From contig JAFWPH010000020.1 in the NCBI GenBank assembly GCA_017509605.1, positions 62,001 to 126,000 on the forward strand: 64,000 nucleotides of DNA, written 5' to 3'. Under the pieces are notes generated by a model. It saw only the letters and a list, made by a program, of their open reading frames with translations, had not been told where the DNA came from and did no database searches. The stretch's first letter is position 1, and every line of letters starts with the position of its first letter. A program made the translations under genes and the position numbers. The DNA comes from Bacteroidaceae bacterium (GTDB lineage Bacteria > Bacteroidota > Bacteroidia > Bacteroidales > Bacteroidaceae). Shown piece by piece: positions 9,137 to 19,495 of the stretch.

Positions 9137-9222
9137 AAAATTTAGTTAAATTAACCGGGACTGTCCCGACAATATTTAATTAATCTGTTGTGTGCTTGTT
9201 CATCAACATCACCCTCGTTGCA
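9137..9222 (-). promoter_or_regulatory. rpsN-rpsH gap with short hairpin
   Basis: 86 bp without a gene. A 5-bp hairpin with a 3-nt loop (9156-9168, arms CGGGA/TCCCG) lies about 20 nt before the rpsH start and is flanked by AT-rich DNA. A role in S8 control is only a guess from position. No promoter with a good -33 element was seen. Confidence 0.3.
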
Positions 9223-9522
9223 TTACCAGCTTGCCTTCTTCACGCCGGGGATGAGGCCTGCTGAAGCCATCTCGCGGAACTGAATGCGTGAGATGCCGAA
9301 CTGGCGCATATAGCCTCTTGGACGTCCTGTCAGCTTGCAGCGGTTGTGAAGACGTATGGGGTTGGCGTTTTTGGGGATTGACTGCAGCTTTCGTGCTGCC
9401 TCGTAAGCTTCCTCAGGAGTGCCTGTGTTGACAATCTTCTTGAGCGCGGCGCGCTTGGCAGCGTACTTGGCCACGAGTTTCGCACGCTTCACCTCGCGTG
9501 CCTTCATTGATTCTTTTGCCAT
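9223..9522 (-). CDS. rpsN: 30S ribosomal protein S14, zinc-free long form
   Basis: uS14 of the 30S head, 99 residues. It is the long type, beginning [17 protein letters not shown] with the [20 protein letters not shown] signature. Only one Cys is present, so it cannot build the CxxC zinc site of the short form. The C-terminus ends PGVKKASW. It lies 6 bp downstream of rplE. Confidence 0.98.
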   Translation of the reverse strand: MAKESMKAREVKRAKLVAKYAAKRAALKKIVNTGTPEEAYEAARKLQSIPKNANPIRLHNRCKLTGRPRGYMRQFGISRIQFREMASAGLIPGVKKASW

Positions 9523-9528
9523 ATCCGT

Positions 9529-10083
9529 TTATTTTTTAGAATCCTTAAATGGTAATCCAAATGCCTTGAGAAGTGCGTAACCCTCCTCGTCGGTCTGGGC
9601 GGATGTCACGAAAGTGATGTTCATACCCATGATCTTCTCGATTTGGTCGAGGTTGATTTCAGGGAAGATGATCTGCTCCTGGATGCCGAGTGTGTAGTTT
9701 CCACGTCCGTCGAACTTGCTCTCGATTCCCTTGAAGTCGCGGATACGGGGTAGTGCCACGCGCACCAGTTTCTCAAGGAACTCGTACATGCGCTCACGGC
9801 GCAGTGTCACCATCACGCCAATGGGCATCTTCTTGCGTAGGTGGAAGTTGGACACGTCTTTCTTGGAGATGGTTGCCACGGGCTTCTGGCCTGTGATTGA
9901 GGCAAGTTCCTTCATGGCCACCTCGATGATTTTCTTGTCTGCTGTGGCCATTCCAAGACCCTGGTTGATCACGATCTTCTTCAGCACAGGAATCTGCATT
10001 GAAGAAGTGTAGTTGAACTGCTTCTGCAGTGCCGGAGCTATTTGCTCGGCGTAAACGTTCTTAAGGTTTGCAGTTGTACTCAT
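9529..10083 (-). CDS. rplE: 50S ribosomal protein L5
   Basis: uL5, binds 5S rRNA and the P-site tRNA elbow, 184 residues. Motifs: [34 protein letters not shown] and [20 protein letters not shown]. The ATG overlaps the rplX stop by 4 bp (ATGA), and a GGGGAGG Shine-Dalgarno site 7 nt upstream is encoded inside the last codons of rplX, so coupling to rplX is likely. Confidence 0.98.
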   Translation of the reverse strand: MSTTANLKNVYAEQIAPALQKQFNYTSSMQIPVLKKIVINQGLGMATADKKIIEVAMKELASITGQKPVATISKKDVSNFHLRKKMPIGVMVTLRRERMYEFLEKLVRVALPRIRDFKGIESKFDGRGNYTLGIQEQIIFPEINLDQIEKIMGMNITFVTSAQTDEEGYALLKAFGLPFKDSKK

Positions 10084-10400
10084 TTGATTTCCTCCCCTGA
10101 CTTTTTACCGTAACGTACTAACTTGCCATTGGCTCCGATTCTTCTGCCGATGCGGGTGCCCTTACCGGTCTTGGGATCAACAACATTCAGATTGGAGATG
10201 TGTACAGGTGCTTCCTGTGTGATTCTACCTCCCTGTGGGTGCTGGGCGTTAGGCTTGGTGCTCTTGGTCACCATGTTCACACCCTCTACAACAGCACGTT
10301 GCTCCTTGACAAGAACGCGCAAAACCTTGCCCGTTTTACCCTTGTCGTCTCCGGAGTTCACGTAAACTGTGTCGCCTTTCTTGATATGTAACTTACTCAT
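10080..10400 (-). CDS. rplX: 50S ribosomal protein L24
   Basis: uL24, early assembly protein near the exit tunnel, 106 residues. The KOW motif is visible as [20 protein letters not shown], followed by [20 protein letters not shown]. The last codons (Ser-Gly-Glu-Glu) double as the Shine-Dalgarno site of rplE. It follows rplN by 21 bp. Confidence 0.98.
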   Translation of the reverse strand: MSKLHIKKGDTVYVNSGDDKGKTGKVLRVLVKEQRAVVEGVNMVTKSTKPNAQHPQGGRITQEAPVHISNLNVVDPKTGKGTRIGRRIGANGKLVRYGKKSGEEIK

Positions 10401-10421
10401 TACGTTGTCTGTTATTAATAA

Positions 10422-10787
10422 TTAAAGTACCTCAGTAGCGAGTGAGACAACCTTCATGTTCTTGGCGCGAAGCTCACGGGCCACTGGACCGAAAACACGG
10501 CTTCCCCTCATTTCGTTGGCGTTGCTCAGCAGAACAACGGCATTGTCATCAAAACGGATATAGGAACCGTCTGCGCGACGCACTTCCTTCTTGGTACGTA
10601 CAATCAAAGCCTTTGATATCGTGCCTTTCTTCAACTCGCTCGATGGCACAACGTTTGTGATGGCCACGACGATGATGTCGCCAATAGAGGCGTAACGGCG
10701 GCGTGTACCACCAAGAACGCGGATGCATTTCACCTCGCGTGCGCCACTGTTGTCGGCTACTGCCAATTTGGTCTCTACCTGTATCAT
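10422..10787 (-). CDS. rplN: 50S ribosomal protein L14
   Basis: uL14 at the subunit interface, 121 residues. It begins [19 protein letters not shown] and contains the family signature [20 protein letters not shown]. The length is standard. rpsQ ends 2 bp upstream, pointing to coupled translation. Confidence 0.98.
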   Translation of the reverse strand: MIQVETKLAVADNSGAREVKCIRVLGGTRRRYASIGDIIVVAITNVVPSSELKKGTISKALIVRTKKEVRRADGSYIRFDDNAVVLLSNANEMRGSRVFGPVARELRAKNMKVVSLATEVL

Positions 10788-10789
10788 AT

Positions 10790-11047
10790 TTACTTAGCTC
10801 TTTCTACGATTTGTACTAATCTCCATCTCTTGGTTTTGCTCAATGGACGAGTTTCCATGATCAGCACAGTGTCACCTACATTGCACTCGTTCTTTTCATC
10901 ATGAGCATGGTATTTCTTTGTCTTGCTGACAAACTTACCATAGATAGGGTGCTTCTCCTTGAACTTGGTGGCTACCACGATGGTCTTGTCCATCTTGTTG
11001 CTCACCACAACCCCTGTTCTCTGTTTTCTTAAATTTCTAACTTCCAT
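10790..11047 (-). CDS. rpsQ: 30S ribosomal protein S17
   Basis: uS17, OB-fold primary 16S binder, 85 residues from [20 protein letters not shown]. The upstream in-frame start would add MIY and is less likely. The family signature [20 protein letters not shown] is present. It lies between rpmC (11 bp) and rplN (2 bp). Confidence 0.97.
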   Translation of the reverse strand: MEVRNLRKQRTGVVVSNKMDKTIVVATKFKEKHPIYGKFVSKTKKYHAHDEKNECNVGDTVLIMETRPLSKTKRWRLVQIVERAK

Positions 11048-11058
11048 GTAGATCACTG

Positions 11059-11253
11059 TTATTTGTTAAGTTCTCTTTGACGCAACTCACCCTTCATGCG
11101 GGCTATGTCGCGACGCAATTTCTTAAACTGAGATGTATCCTGAAGAGGGGAGATGGTGTGGTTAAACTTCATCTGCCCGTAGTTGGCAACCTCTGTCTCG
11201 ATACGCTCCTTCAACTCATCGGTGGTGAGTCCCTTTATTTCTGAAATCTTCAT
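11059..11253 (-). CDS. rpmC: 50S ribosomal protein L29
   Basis: uL29, a two-helix protein at the exit-tunnel rim and part of the SRP/trigger-factor docking area, 64 residues from [18 protein letters not shown]. The signature [20 protein letters not shown] is present. A TTG two codons upstream would overlap the rplP stop; the ATG at 11253, 2 bp after that stop, is preferred. Confidence 0.95.
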   Translation of the reverse strand: MKISEIKGLTTDELKERIETEVANYGQMKFNHTISPLQDTSQFKKLRRDIARMKGELRQRELNK

Positions 11254-11255
11254 AA

Positions 11256-11687
11256 TCAAGCGTTTTTGTCGTAGTCACGTCTTACTATAAACTTAGTGGT
11301 AGTCGGGAGCTTCTGCGCACCCAGACGAAGTGCTTCCTTTGCCACCTCGTAGGGCACTCCTTCTATCTCGAAGAGTATGCGTCCTGGTTTTGCAGGGAAC
11401 ACGTACTTGTAGGGGTCACCCTTACCTTTACCCATTCGAACGTCGGCTGGTTTCTTGGTGATGGGTTTGTCGGGGAAAATGCGTATCCAAACCTGTCCTT
11501 GACGCTGCATGTAACGAGTGATTGCCACACGGGCTGCCTCGATGTGCTGTGCCGAGATCCAACGTGTTTGGAGGGCCTTGATGCCGAAGCTGCCGAATGC
11601 CAGCTCTGTGCCTCTGTGTGACACTCCTTTCCAACGGCCGCGGCCTTTCTGCGGTCTTCTGTATTTCTGTCTTTTAGGCTGTAACAT
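11256..11687 (-). CDS. rplP: 50S ribosomal protein L16
   Basis: uL16, near the peptidyl-transferase centre and A-site tRNA, 143 residues. It starts [20 protein letters not shown] and contains the signatures [19 protein letters not shown] and [20 protein letters not shown]. It follows rpsC by 15 bp. Confidence 0.98.
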   Translation of the reverse strand: MLQPKRQKYRRPQKGRGRWKGVSHRGTELAFGSFGIKALQTRWISAQHIEAARVAITRYMQRQGQVWIRIFPDKPITKKPADVRMGKGKGDPYKYVFPAKPGRILFEIEGVPYEVAKEALRLGAQKLPTTTKFIVRRDYDKNA

Positions 11688-11702
11688 GATTCAATCTGTG
11701 AT

Positions 11703-12425
11703 TTAGCGGTTGTTTTTTCTGTTTCTGGACCTTCTGTTGCCCTGCTGGCTACCACCGCGGTTCTCCTTCTGCTGTGAGAAGTTAGGTGTGAGGTCCTTCT
11801 TACCGAATATCTCGCCACGGCAAATCCATACCTTGATACCAAGCAGACCCACTTTCGTCAGTGCCTCTGCAAGGCAGTAGTCGATGTCGGCGCGGAAAGT
11901 GTGGAGTGGAGTCCTTCCTTCCTTGTACATCTCGGAGCGGCTCATCTCGGCGCCGTTGAGACGGCCGGAGATCTGTACCTTGATGCCCTCAGCTCCTGAG
12001 CGCATGGTGTTGGAGATGGCGGTTTTGATAGCGCGGCGGTAAGCCATCTTCTTCTCAATCTGAGAGGCGATGCTGTGAGCCACGTAAACAGCGTCGAGGT
12101 CTGGGCGGCGCACCTCGTAGATGTTGATCTGGATGTCTTTCTTTGTGATTTTCTTCAACTCCTCTTTCAACTTCTCAACCTCCGATCCGTTCTTGCCGAT
12201 AATCACACCGGGGCGAGCTGTGCACACGGTGATGGTCACCAGTTTGAGTGTACGCTCGATCACGATTTTGGAGATGTTGGCGTTAGCCAGGCGAGCGTTC
12301 AGATACTTTCTGATCTTACTGTCCTCGAGAAGGTTGTCGCCGAAGTTCTTTCCACCGAACCAGTTTGAGTCCCAACCTCTTACAATACCGAGGCGATTGC
12401 TTATTGGATTAACTTTCTGTCCCAT
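11703..12425 (-). CDS. rpsC: 30S ribosomal protein S3
   Basis: uS3 at the mRNA entry channel, 240 residues. The type-2 KH domain holds [20 protein letters not shown]; the C-terminal domain has [20 protein letters not shown]. The last 25 residues are a Gln/Asn/Arg-rich basic tail after [10 protein letters not shown], longer than in E. coli but common in this phylum. It is 2 bp from the rplV stop. Confidence 0.98.
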   Translation of the reverse strand: MGQKVNPISNRLGIVRGWDSNWFGGKNFGDNLLEDSKIRKYLNARLANANISKIVIERTLKLVTITVCTARPGVIIGKNGSEVEKLKEELKKITKKDIQINIYEVRRPDLDAVYVAHSIASQIEKKMAYRRAIKTAISNTMRSGAEGIKVQISGRLNGAEMSRSEMYKEGRTPLHTFRADIDYCLAEALTKVGLLGIKVWICRGEIFGKKDLTPNFSQQKENRGGSQQGNRRSRNRKNNR

Positions 12426-12427
12426 AA

Positions 12428-12829
12428 TTAATTTTCAGCATTTGGTTTAGCGTCAATAAACATAGTGACGTGGTTAGAACGTTTGCGAATACGGTAACCC
12501 CTTCCTTGTGGTGCGGGGCGCATGCGCTTGAGGGTGACTCCCTCGTCTACAAATACTTTAGTGATGTACAGCTCGACATTCTCTGCCTTGCCGTTCTTCT
12601 GCTCCCAAACATCAATGGTGGCGCGCAGCAGCTTCTCAAGGTCTTTTGAGGCGGCCTTTGCGTTGAAACGCAGCACGGCGAACGCCTTGTTGACCTCCAT
12701 GCCTCTGATGAGGTCGGCTACATAGCGCATCTTGCGTGGTGAAGATGGGATGTTTCTCAGACTTGCTTTAAAAGTAGTCTTCCTGGCCTCCTTGATTCTC
12801 TCGGCCATTTCTCTTTTTCTCTTACCCAT
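12428..12829 (-). CDS. rplV: 50S ribosomal protein L22
   Basis: uL22, whose extended hairpin lines the exit tunnel, 133 residues. The globular part has [20 protein letters not shown]; the tunnel hairpin is [20 protein letters not shown], with no unusual insertion at the macrolide-related tip. An internal [17 protein letters not shown] start seven residues in is a possible alternative. It follows rpsS by 41 bp. Confidence 0.97.
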   Translation of the reverse strand: MGKRKREMAERIKEARKTTFKASLRNIPSSPRKMRYVADLIRGMEVNKAFAVLRFNAKAASKDLEKLLRATIDVWEQKNGKAENVELYITKVFVDEGVTLKRMRPAPQGRGYRIRKRSNHVTMFIDAKPNAEN

Positions 12830-12870
12830 TATTTGTCTTCTGTTTTTTACATGATTGCTCTATGTACCTG

Positions 12871-13140
12871 TTACTTCTTACGGTTGCCTGCGTGTCCGCG
12901 GAATGTGCGGGTCAGGGCAAACTCACCAAGCTTATGGCCTACCATGTTCTCAGTGATATAGACAGGTATGAATTTGTTTCCATTGTGCACTGCGATGGTA
13001 TGTCCCACGAAGTCGGGCGAAATCATCGAGGCGCGTGCCCAAGACTTGATTACGTTCTTCTTGCCACTTTCGTTCATAGCAAGTACTTTCTTCTCAAGCT
13101 TGACATCAATATATGGACCTTTTTTTAATGAACGACTCAT
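12871..13140 (-). CDS. rpsS: 30S ribosomal protein S19
   Basis: uS19 of the 30S head, 89 residues. It starts [19 protein letters not shown] and contains IVHNGNK-type (here [20 protein letters not shown]) and [13 protein letters not shown] motifs. The length is normal. It lies 22 bp after rplB. Confidence 0.98.
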   Translation of the reverse strand: MSRSLKKGPYIDVKLEKKVLAMNESGKKNVIKSWARASMISPDFVGHTIAVHNGNKFIPVYITENMVGHKLGEFALTRTFRGHAGNRKK

Positions 13141-13162
13141 ATTCTTCTGTTAGTTAACTTGA

Positions 13163-13990
13163 TTACTTACTCTTACGTCTTTCGATAATATACTTGCTCG
13201 AGTGCTTCTTGGGCTTACGTGTCTTCAAGCCCTTGGCGTAAAGACCGTTGCGAGAGCGTGGGTGTCCACCAGTGTGACGTCCTTCACCACCACCCATTGC
13301 GTGGTCAACTGGGTTCATCACAACACCGCGGTTGTGCGGACGGCGTCCGAGGTGGCGTGTTCGTCCGGCCTTACCGGATGACTCAAGAGCGTGGTCGGAG
13401 TTGCTGACGCTACCGATGACAGCCTTGCAATCGCTGAGCACGCGGCGAATCTCACCTGAGGGGAGTTTGATGATGCAGTAGTCACCCTCGCGTGATGTTA
13501 ACTGAGCGAAGTTGCCGGCTGAGCGAACCATCTTAGCGCCCTGTCCTGGACGGAGCTCGATGTTGTGTATCACTGTACCTACCGGTATGTTCTTCAGAGG
13601 AAGAGCGTTGCCAAGGTCTGGAGTGGCTGTGTCTCCCGACATCAACCTGTCATCAACCTTGAGTCCATTAGGAGCAACGATGTAGCGTTTCTCACCATCA
13701 GCATAGAAGAGCAAGGCAATGCGGGCCGAACGGTTCGGATCGTACTCGATTGTCTTCACCACTGCTGGTATTCCATCCTTGTCTCTCTTGAAGTCTATGA
13801 TGCGGTATTTGCGCTTGTGGCCACCACCTCTGTAACGAACAGTGATGTGGCCGTAGTTGTTCCTACCGCCTTTGCTTCTCATACCATACACGAGAGATTT
13901 CTCTGGTACTGATGTAGTAACATCATCGAAAGTACCAATAGCTTTGTGTCTCTGACCTGGTGTTACAGGTCTAAATTTACGAATACCCAT
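13163..13990 (-). CDS. rplB: 50S ribosomal protein L2
   Basis: uL2, required for subunit joining and peptidyl transfer, 275 residues. The start is [15 protein letters not shown]; an upstream frame extension of ten residues ([10 protein letters not shown]) is not part of the family. The catalytic-region motif [20 protein letters not shown], with the conserved histidine, is near residues 220-240. It follows rplW by 7 bp. Confidence 0.98.
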   Translation of the reverse strand: MGIRKFRPVTPGQRHKAIGTFDDVTTSVPEKSLVYGMRSKGGRNNYGHITVRYRGGGHKRKYRIIDFKRDKDGIPAVVKTIEYDPNRSARIALLFYADGEKRYIVAPNGLKVDDRLMSGDTATPDLGNALPLKNIPVGTVIHNIELRPGQGAKMVRSAGNFAQLTSREGDYCIIKLPSGEIRRVLSDCKAVIGSVSNSDHALESSGKAGRTRHLGRRPHNRGVVMNPVDHAMGGGEGRHTGGHPRSRNGLYAKGLKTRKPKKHSSKYIIERRKSK

Positions 13991-13997
13991 TTGTTTT

Positions 13998-14291
13998 TTA
14001 AATGTTACTATAGAAATCAATTGTGTCTCCTTCCTTCAGGGTCACGATAGCCTTTTTGTAGGCATTCTGGCGACCGCGGATGATACCAGCCCTGGTGTAG
14101 CGGCTCTTGGCCTTGCCAGAGTAGTTCATCGTGTTCACGGATACGACACTTACGTTATACTTTGCTTCAATCTCTTTCTTGATCTCGATCTTATTGGCCT
14201 CAGGACGGACTATGAATCCGAATCGGTTGTTGAACTTCTCAGTTATGGCCGACATTTTCTCTGTAACCAATGGTTTAATGATATAACCCAT
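13998..14291 (-). CDS. rplW: 50S ribosomal protein L23
   Basis: uL23, docking site for trigger factor and SRP at the exit tunnel, 97 residues. It starts [20 protein letters not shown] and has [18 protein letters not shown]. The start is supported by AAAGGAGG seven nt before the ATG, one of four strong Shine-Dalgarno sites in this operon. rplD ends 13 bp upstream. Confidence 0.98.
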   Translation of the reverse strand: MGYIIKPLVTEKMSAITEKFNNRFGFIVRPEANKIEIKKEIEAKYNVSVVSVNTMNYSGKAKSRYTRAGIIRGRQNAYKKAIVTLKEGDTIDFYSNI

Positions 14292-14304
14292 CTTAAAGCC
14301 TCCT

Positions 14305-14934
14305 TTACTTGTTTAATGTTTCATCGACAAGCTTCACTGCGTTTTCGGTCAGTACAACAACATTTGCGTTCAACACTTTGTAGGTGTTAAGCGCACTTGC
14401 GGTCATCACTTCGACGCCTTTCAGGTTACGAGCCGACAAATATACGTTTTTATTTACTTCTGGCAAAAGGAGAAGCAGCTTCTTACCGTCGATTTTAAGA
14501 TTATTTTGGATTTTTTTGAAATCCTTAGTCTTTGGAACCTCGATATTGAAGTCTTCTACCACCATGATCTCGTTCTGCTGAGCTTTGTAAGAAAGGGCGC
14601 TCTTGCGTGCAAGAAGTTTCACTTTCTTGTTCAGTTTGAAAGAGTAGTTGCGTGGACGTGGACCGAACACGCGGCCGCCACCTCTGAGGACTGGGGACTT
14701 GATGTCACCGCGACGTGCGCCGCCGCTGCCCTTCTGACGGATGAGTTTGCGGGTAGAACCGGCAATCTCGCTTCTTTCCTTGGATTTGTGAGTTCCCTGG
14801 CGCTGGTCGGCCAAGTACTGCTTCACTGAGAGATACACCACATGTTCGTTTGGCTCAATTCCATAAATGGAATCATTTAACGTAACCTTTCTTCCAGTGT
14901 CCTCACCTTGTATGTTATATACGCTAACTTCCAT
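14305..14934 (-). CDS. rplD: 50S ribosomal protein L4
   Basis: uL4, 209 residues, with the long loop reaching the exit tunnel around [19 protein letters not shown]. In E. coli L4 represses the S10 operon by acting on its leader; a structured gap upstream of rpsJ here could be the matching target. Spacing to rplC is 3 bp. Confidence 0.98.
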   Translation of the reverse strand: MEVSVYNIQGEDTGRKVTLNDSIYGIEPNEHVVYLSVKQYLADQRQGTHKSKERSEIAGSTRKLIRQKGSGGARRGDIKSPVLRGGGRVFGPRPRNYSFKLNKKVKLLARKSALSYKAQQNEIMVVEDFNIEVPKTKDFKKIQNNLKIDGKKLLLLLPEVNKNVYLSARNLKGVEVMTASALNTYKVLNANVVVLTENAVKLVDETLNK

Positions 14935-14937
14935 TGT

Positions 14938-15552
14938 TTATTTCTTGATTTTTACGATTGAACCTTTGAAACCTGGCACGCTGCCCTTCAGAAGAAGGAG
15001 GTTGTGCTCGGGAATCACCTTTATCACCTGCAGGTTGTGAGTAGTCACCTGCTCGTTACCCATGTGGCCTGCCATTGGCACGTTCTTGAACACACGTGAG
15101 GGAGTGGCGCAGGCTCCGATGGAACCCGGCTTGCGCAGACGGTCGTCCTGACCGTGTGTCTGCTGTCCCACACCACCGAATCCGTGGCGTTTCACGACAC
15201 CTGCGAAACCCTTACCCTTGCTTGTTCCCACAACATCCACGTAAGGAGTGTCGTTAAACAGCTCGACAGTGATAATGTCTCCAAGGTTGTGCTCTTCATC
15301 AAATGTGAACTCGGCCAAGTGTCTCTTTGGTGTTGTGCCGGCCTTCTTGAAGTGTCCCATCAACGGATTGCTGGTGTTCTTTTCGGGTTTCTCCTCGAAG
15401 CCCACTTGAACTGCATTGTAGCCGTCTTTCTCGACACTTTTGACCTGAGTGACAACACAAGGACCTACTTCGATAACAGTGCATGGAATATTTCTTCCAT
15501 CGGCACTGAATACGGATGTCATTCCGATTTTCTTTCCTATTAATCCTGGCAT
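14938..15552 (-). CDS. rplC: 50S ribosomal protein L3
   Basis: uL3, nucleates 50S assembly, 204 residues. It starts [19 protein letters not shown] and has the signature region [20 protein letters not shown], which includes the glutamine methylated in E. coli. rpsJ ends 41 bp upstream. Confidence 0.98.
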   Translation of the reverse strand: MPGLIGKKIGMTSVFSADGRNIPCTVIEVGPCVVTQVKSVEKDGYNAVQVGFEEKPEKNTSNPLMGHFKKAGTTPKRHLAEFTFDEEHNLGDIITVELFNDTPYVDVVGTSKGKGFAGVVKRHGFGGVGQQTHGQDDRLRKPGSIGACATPSRVFKNVPMAGHMGNEQVTTHNLQVIKVIPEHNLLLLKGSVPGFKGSIVKIKK

Positions 15553-15593
15553 TTCAAAATGAATTTAATGAATTGTTTCTCTTGTTGTTTGTA

Positions 15594-15899
15594 CTAAACT
15601 TTAATCTCTACCTCCACACCGCTGGGAAGTTCAAGTTTCATGAGCGCGTCGACGGTTTTGGCTGTGGAGCTGTAGATGTCGATCAGGCGTTTGTAGGTGC
15701 AGAGCTCGAACTGCTCACGTGCCTTCTTGTTGACGAATGTGCTGCGGTTCACTGTGAAAATGCGCTTGTGTGTTGGGAGAGGAATTGGGCCACTCACTAC
15801 AGCGTCGGTGGATTTCACCGTCTTCACGATCTTCTCTGCTGACTTGTCCACCAGGTTGTGGTCGTAAGACTTCAGCTTGATACGGATTTTCTGACTCAT
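15594..15899 (-). CDS. rpsJ: 30S ribosomal protein S10
   Basis: uS10, 101 residues, also the NusG-linked transcription factor NusE. It starts [20 protein letters not shown] and has the signature [20 protein letters not shown]. The V57 region carries no change typical of tetracycline-class resistance that I can recognise. It is preceded by a 104-bp foldable gap after fusA, so the S10 part of the locus may be separately controlled. Confidence 0.98.
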   Translation of the reverse strand: MSQKIRIKLKSYDHNLVDKSAEKIVKTVKSTDAVVSGPIPLPTHKRIFTVNRSTFVNKKAREQFELCTYKRLIDIYSSTAKTVDALMKLELPSGVEVEIKV

Positions 15900-16003
15900 T
15901 GTTCTTTTTTTGTTTTTGTTGTTATTAATTGCGGGTCACGGAACGGCGACAGGTAAGAGTCATTCGCTACAAGCGCTGTCCGAGACCCATGTTGTTTTTT
16001 TGT
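15900..16003 (-). promoter_or_regulatory. Structured leader between fusA and rpsJ
   Basis: 104-bp gap. It contains nested pairing: an outer 5-bp stem (15933-15937 with 15984-15988), a middle stem of 4 + 3 pairs with a 2-nt bulge (15949-15952 with 15976-15979; 15944-15946 with 15980-15982), and an inner 4-bp hairpin (15965-15968 with 15972-15975). The remaining 30 bp to the ATG is T-rich on the plus strand, so A-rich in the message. This resembles a ribosomal-protein leader. The ligand (S10 or L4) is inferred. Confidence 0.55.
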
Positions 16004-18124
16004 TCAGACGAGGTCGGCACGTCCGTCAACCTCTGTGAGCACTGCCTTGGCGATGGAGCTCGACAAGGGTGCGTGGTGGTCATAGACCATAGATGAAGTG
16101 GCGCGGCCTGATGTGATGGTGCGCAGGGCGGTCACGTAGCCGAACATCTCGGCCAGTGGCACCATGGCTTTCACGATGCGTGCACCGGAACGGCTTGTTT
16201 CCATGCCCTCCACCTGGCCGCGGCGTTTGTTGAGGTCTCCGATCACGTCGCCCATGTTCTCCTCGGGTGTCACCACCTCGAGTTTCATGATGGGCTCCAT
16301 GAGCACGGGCTTAGCCTGCGAGCAGGCGTTCTTGTAGGCCTGGATGGCAGCGATCTCGAACGACAGCTGGTCGGAGTCCACGGGGTGGAACGAACCGTCG
16401 ATGAGCTCTACCTTCAGGCTGTCCATGGGGTAGCCTCCGAGCACGCCGTTCTTCATAGCGCCCTCGAAGCCCTTCTGGACTGACGGGATGAATTCCTTGG
16501 GGATGTTTCCGCCCTTCACGAGGTCCACGAACTGGAGTCCGCCCTCCTTGAAGTCCTCATCCACAGGACCCACCTTGACGATGATGTCGGCGAACTTACC
16601 ACGTCCACCGGACTGCTTCTTGTAAACCTCGCGCAGCTGCACCTCCTTGGTGATGGCCTCCTTGTAGTTCACCTGTGGTTTGCCTTGGTTGCATTCCACC
16701 TTGAACTCTCTCTTCAGACGGTCAAGGATAATGTCGAGGTGAAGCTCACCCATACCGCTGATGATTGTCTGGCCGCTCTGTTCGTCGGTGCGAACGGTGA
16801 ATGTCGGGTCTTCCTCAGCAAGTTTGGCGAGTCCTACCGACAGTTTGTCGAGGTCTTTCTGTGTCTTGGGCTCCACGGCGATACCGATCACGGGGTCGGG
16901 GAAGTCCATAGACTCGAGAACGATGGGTGCGCTCTCATCGCAGAGGGTGTCACCGGTGTGGATGTCTTTCAGACCTACCACAGCGCCGATGTCGCCGGCA
17001 CAGATTTCCTCCTCGGGGTTCTGATGGTTGGAGAACATTTGGAACAGGCGCGACACTCTCTCCTTCTTACCGGAGCGTGTGTTGTAGATGTAGGAGCCGG
17101 CCTGCAGTTTGCCAGAATAAACGCGCACGTAGGTCAAACGGCCAACGTATGGGTCTGTGGCGATTTTGAAGGCCAGTGCCGATGTCTTCTCGTCCTCGCT
17201 CGGCTTGCGGTCTTCCTCCCCCTTGGTGTGTGGGTTAGTTCCCACCACGTTCTCGGTGTCGAGTGGTGAGGGAAGGAAAGCGCAGGTGTAGTCGAGCAGT
17301 GGCTGCACACCCTTGTTCTTATAAGATGAGCCACAAAGCATCGGAGTCAGACCCATGCTGATGCAACCCTTGCGGATAGCGGCGATGAGTTCTTCCTCTG
17401 TGATGCTGTCAAGATCGCCCTCGAGGTACTTGTTCATCAGCTCGTCGTCGTAGTCGGCGGCGAGTTCAATCATCTTCTCACGCCATTCCTCGGCCTCTGC
17501 CTGCAAGTCAGCAGGGATGTCGATGATGTCGTACTCTGAGCCCTGGGTCTCGTCGTTCCAGACGATGCCCTTCATGGTGATCAAGTCAACCACTCCTTTG
17601 AACTTCTCCTCGGCGCCGATTGGAATCTGTATTGCGCATGGGTTTGCGCCCAGTAGTTCTCTCATCTGTGTCATGGTCTCGAAGAAGTCAGCACCGGAAC
17701 GGTCCATCTTGTTGACGTAACCGATGCGGGGCACATTGTACTTATCGGCCTGGCGCCATACCGTCTCCGATTGTGGCTGTACGCCGTCGGCGGCGCTGTA
17801 TGTGGCGATAGCGCCATCGAGCACACGCAGCGAACGCTCCACCTCTGCTGTGAAGTCCACGTGTCCCGGAGTGTCAATCAGGTTGATCTTGTAGAGTGTG
17901 TCGTTCCACTTCCAGTGGCATGTAGTTGCCGCTGAAGTGATGGTGATGCCACGCTCCTGCTCCTGAACCATCCAGTCCATCGTGGCTGCACCGTCGTGAA
18001 CCTCGCCAATTTTGTGGGTCAGACCGGTGTAGTAGAGGATGCGCTCTGAGGTTGTCGTCTTACCGGCGTCGATGTGAGCCATGATGCCGATGTTGCGTGT
18101 GAAATTTAAATCTTGTTTGGCCAT
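16004..18124 (-). CDS. fusA: Translation elongation factor G
   Basis: GTPase driving translocation and ribosome recycling, 706 residues. G1 is [11 protein letters not shown]3 is DTPGHVDF and G4 is NKMD; domain II follows near residue 310, then domain III-V with the C-terminal [15 protein letters not shown]. It is full length with an intact effector loop region ([19 protein letters not shown]). It lies between rpsG (45 bp) and rpsJ, the str-operon order without tuf. Confidence 0.98.
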   Translation of the reverse strand: MAKQDLNFTRNIGIMAHIDAGKTTTSERILYYTGLTHKIGEVHDGAATMDWMVQEQERGITITSAATTCHWKWNDTLYKINLIDTPGHVDFTAEVERSLRVLDGAIATYSAADGVQPQSETVWRQADKYNVPRIGYVNKMDRSGADFFETMTQMRELLGANPCAIQIPIGAEEKFKGVVDLITMKGIVWNDETQGSEYDIIDIPADLQAEAEEWREKMIELAADYDDELMNKYLEGDLDSITEEELIAAIRKGCISMGLTPMLCGSSYKNKGVQPLLDYTCAFLPSPLDTENVVGTNPHTKGEEDRKPSEDEKTSALAFKIATDPYVGRLTYVRVYSGKLQAGSYIYNTRSGKKERVSRLFQMFSNHQNPEEEICAGDIGAVVGLKDIHTGDTLCDESAPIVLESMDFPDPVIGIAVEPKTQKDLDKLSVGLAKLAEEDPTFTVRTDEQSGQTIISGMGELHLDIILDRLKREFKVECNQGKPQVNYKEAITKEVQLREVYKKQSGGRGKFADIIVKVGPVDEDFKEGGLQFVDLVKGGNIPKEFIPSVQKGFEGAMKNGVLGGYPMDSLKVELIDGSFHPVDSDQLSFEIAAIQAYKNACSQAKPVLMEPIMKLEVVTPEENMGDVIGDLNKRRGQVEGMETSRSGARIVKAMVPLAEMFGYVTALRTITSGRATSSMVYDHHAPLSSSIAKAVLTEVDGRADLV

Positions 18125-18169
18125 CTGTTGTTTACTGCTTGTTTACCTTAAAAAATCTATCCTAAAAAA

Positions 18170-18646
18170 CTAAAATCTGAAATGTGCGAACGCACGGTTA
18201 GCCTCAGCCATGCGCAGCATGTCTTCCTTGCGCTTGAAGGCGCCGCCCTGCTGGTTGTAGGCGTCCATGATCTCGGCCGACAGTTTCTCTGCCATGCTCT
18301 TGCCCGAGCGCTTGCGGGCGAATGAAATCATATTCTTCATAGAGATGGTCTCCTTACGGTCGGGACGGATCTCTGTAGGCACCTGGAATGTGGCACCACC
18401 GATACGGCGGCTCTTCACCTCCACGTTAGGAGTGATGTTCTCGAGGGCTTTCTTCCAGATTTCGAGTGAGGACAGTTCCTCGTTCTTCATCTTGTTAGCC
18501 ACCAACTCAAGGGCGTTGTAGAAGATAGAGTAAGCGATACTCTTCTTGCCACTGTACATCAGGTTGTTCACGAACTTGGTGACCTTAACGTCACCGTAAA
18601 CCGGATCCGGCAGGATCACGTGTTTCTTTGGCTTTGCTTTTCTCAT
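18170..18646 (-). CDS. rpsG: 30S ribosomal protein S7
   Basis: uS7, the primary binder of the 16S 3' domain, 158 residues from [20 protein letters not shown]. An in-frame extension of 25 residues upstream has no family support and belongs to the leader. The signature region [20 protein letters not shown] and C-terminal YRWAHF-like RAFAHFRF are visible. The 150-bp gap before it is large for this operon; S7 is the autoregulator of the E. coli str operon. Confidence 0.97.
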   Translation of the reverse strand: MRKAKPKKHVILPDPVYGDVKVTKFVNNLMYSGKKSIAYSIFYNALELVANKMKNEELSSLEIWKKALENITPNVEVKSRRIGGATFQVPTEIRPDRKETISMKNMISFARKRSGKSMAEKLSAEIMDAYNQQGGAFKRKEDMLRMAEANRAFAHFRF

Positions 18647-18796
18647 TGTCTTGTTTTGATTTCCAATTCTTTCGGTCTGAGGCTGCAAATCTAAGTTTTC
18701 TTCAAAGGCCTCTCGGCGCATTTACTCAACCCTTATAGCGATCCGTCAAACCAAAACAATCAATTTTTGTTCTTAACTCTTGTTCAGATCGGCAGT
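18647..18796 (-). promoter_or_regulatory. rpsL-rpsG intergenic leader
   Basis: 150 bp with no gene between rpsL and rpsG. No clear TAnnTTTG promoter and only short, unconvincing hairpins were found by eye. In E. coli this interval binds S7, so its length and position suggest a control role, but the sequence alone does not show one. Confidence 0.35.
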
Positions 18797-19183
18797 TTAC
18801 TTTTTCTTGGCTGCCTTGGGACGCTTGGCACCGTATTTTGAGCGGCGCTGGGTGCGGCTAGCCACACCGGCTGTGTCGAGCGTACCGCGGATGATGTGGT
18901 ACCTTACTCCAGGGAGGTCTTTCACACGACCGCCGCGAACCAGCACGATAGAGTGTTCCTGCAGGTTGTGGCCCTCACCAGGGATGTAGGAGTTCACTTC
19001 CTTCTTGTTTGTCAAACGCACACGGGCAACCTTACGCATTGCCGAGTTAGGCTTCTTAGGTGTTGTGGTATAGACACGCACGCAAACACCGCGGCGCTGT
19101 GGACATGAGTCCAGGGCCGGTGACTTGCTCTTGTCTGCCAACACTTGTCTGCCTTTTCTTACCAATTGTGAAATAGTAGGCAT
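18797..19183 (-). CDS. rpsL: 30S ribosomal protein S12
   Basis: uS12 of the decoding centre, 128 residues. It starts [20 protein letters not shown]. The loop [20 protein letters not shown] and the loop [18 protein letters not shown] keep both lysines that are mutated in streptomycin resistance, so it looks streptomycin-sensitive at this locus. It is the first gene of the 33-gene minus-strand locus. Confidence 0.98.
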   Translation of the reverse strand: MPTISQLVRKGRQVLADKSKSPALDSCPQRRGVCVRVYTTTPKKPNSAMRKVARVRLTNKKEVNSYIPGEGHNLQEHSIVLVRGGRVKDLPGVRYHIIRGTLDTAGVASRTQRRSKYGAKRPKAAKKK

Positions 19184-19423
19184 GTTCTTGATTTTTTAAT
19201 TATTATTTTATTTGTAATATTTTAAGCATTCAATCTGTGCGGTCCACCTTATTATATATGCCTTGTCAGCATCGTCATGCCGCGGCCAGAAAGGCCCACA
19301 CATTCACTCTTACTCTCAATTTGCTCTCTTTTCCTTTATCCATCGGCTTTTCCAATGGTTCTCAGCTATGGATACTATGCTCCCTCTACCTCACGTAGGT
19401 GCACAATAATCCGAAAAGCGGTG

Positions 19424-19431
19424 CAAAATTA
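19424..19431 (-). promoter_or_regulatory. -7 element of the rpsL operon promoter
   Basis: Minus-strand TAATTTTG followed by C fits the Bacteroidetes primary-sigma -7 consensus TAnnTTTG. No good TTTG is present 19-22 bp upstream, so the -33 box is weak or absent. Transcription would start near 19418, giving a leader of about 235 nt. Confidence 0.6.
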
Positions 19432-19495
19432 GCAATTTTCTATGAAATAGAGTATTAAATCCGCAATTATTTCCACCCCAACTAAGCGCAAAAAG

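Noticed and set aside
18647..18721. 25-residue N-terminal extension of S7
   Set aside because: No S7 has it, and MRKAKPKK is the family start; the stretch fits better as part of the leader.
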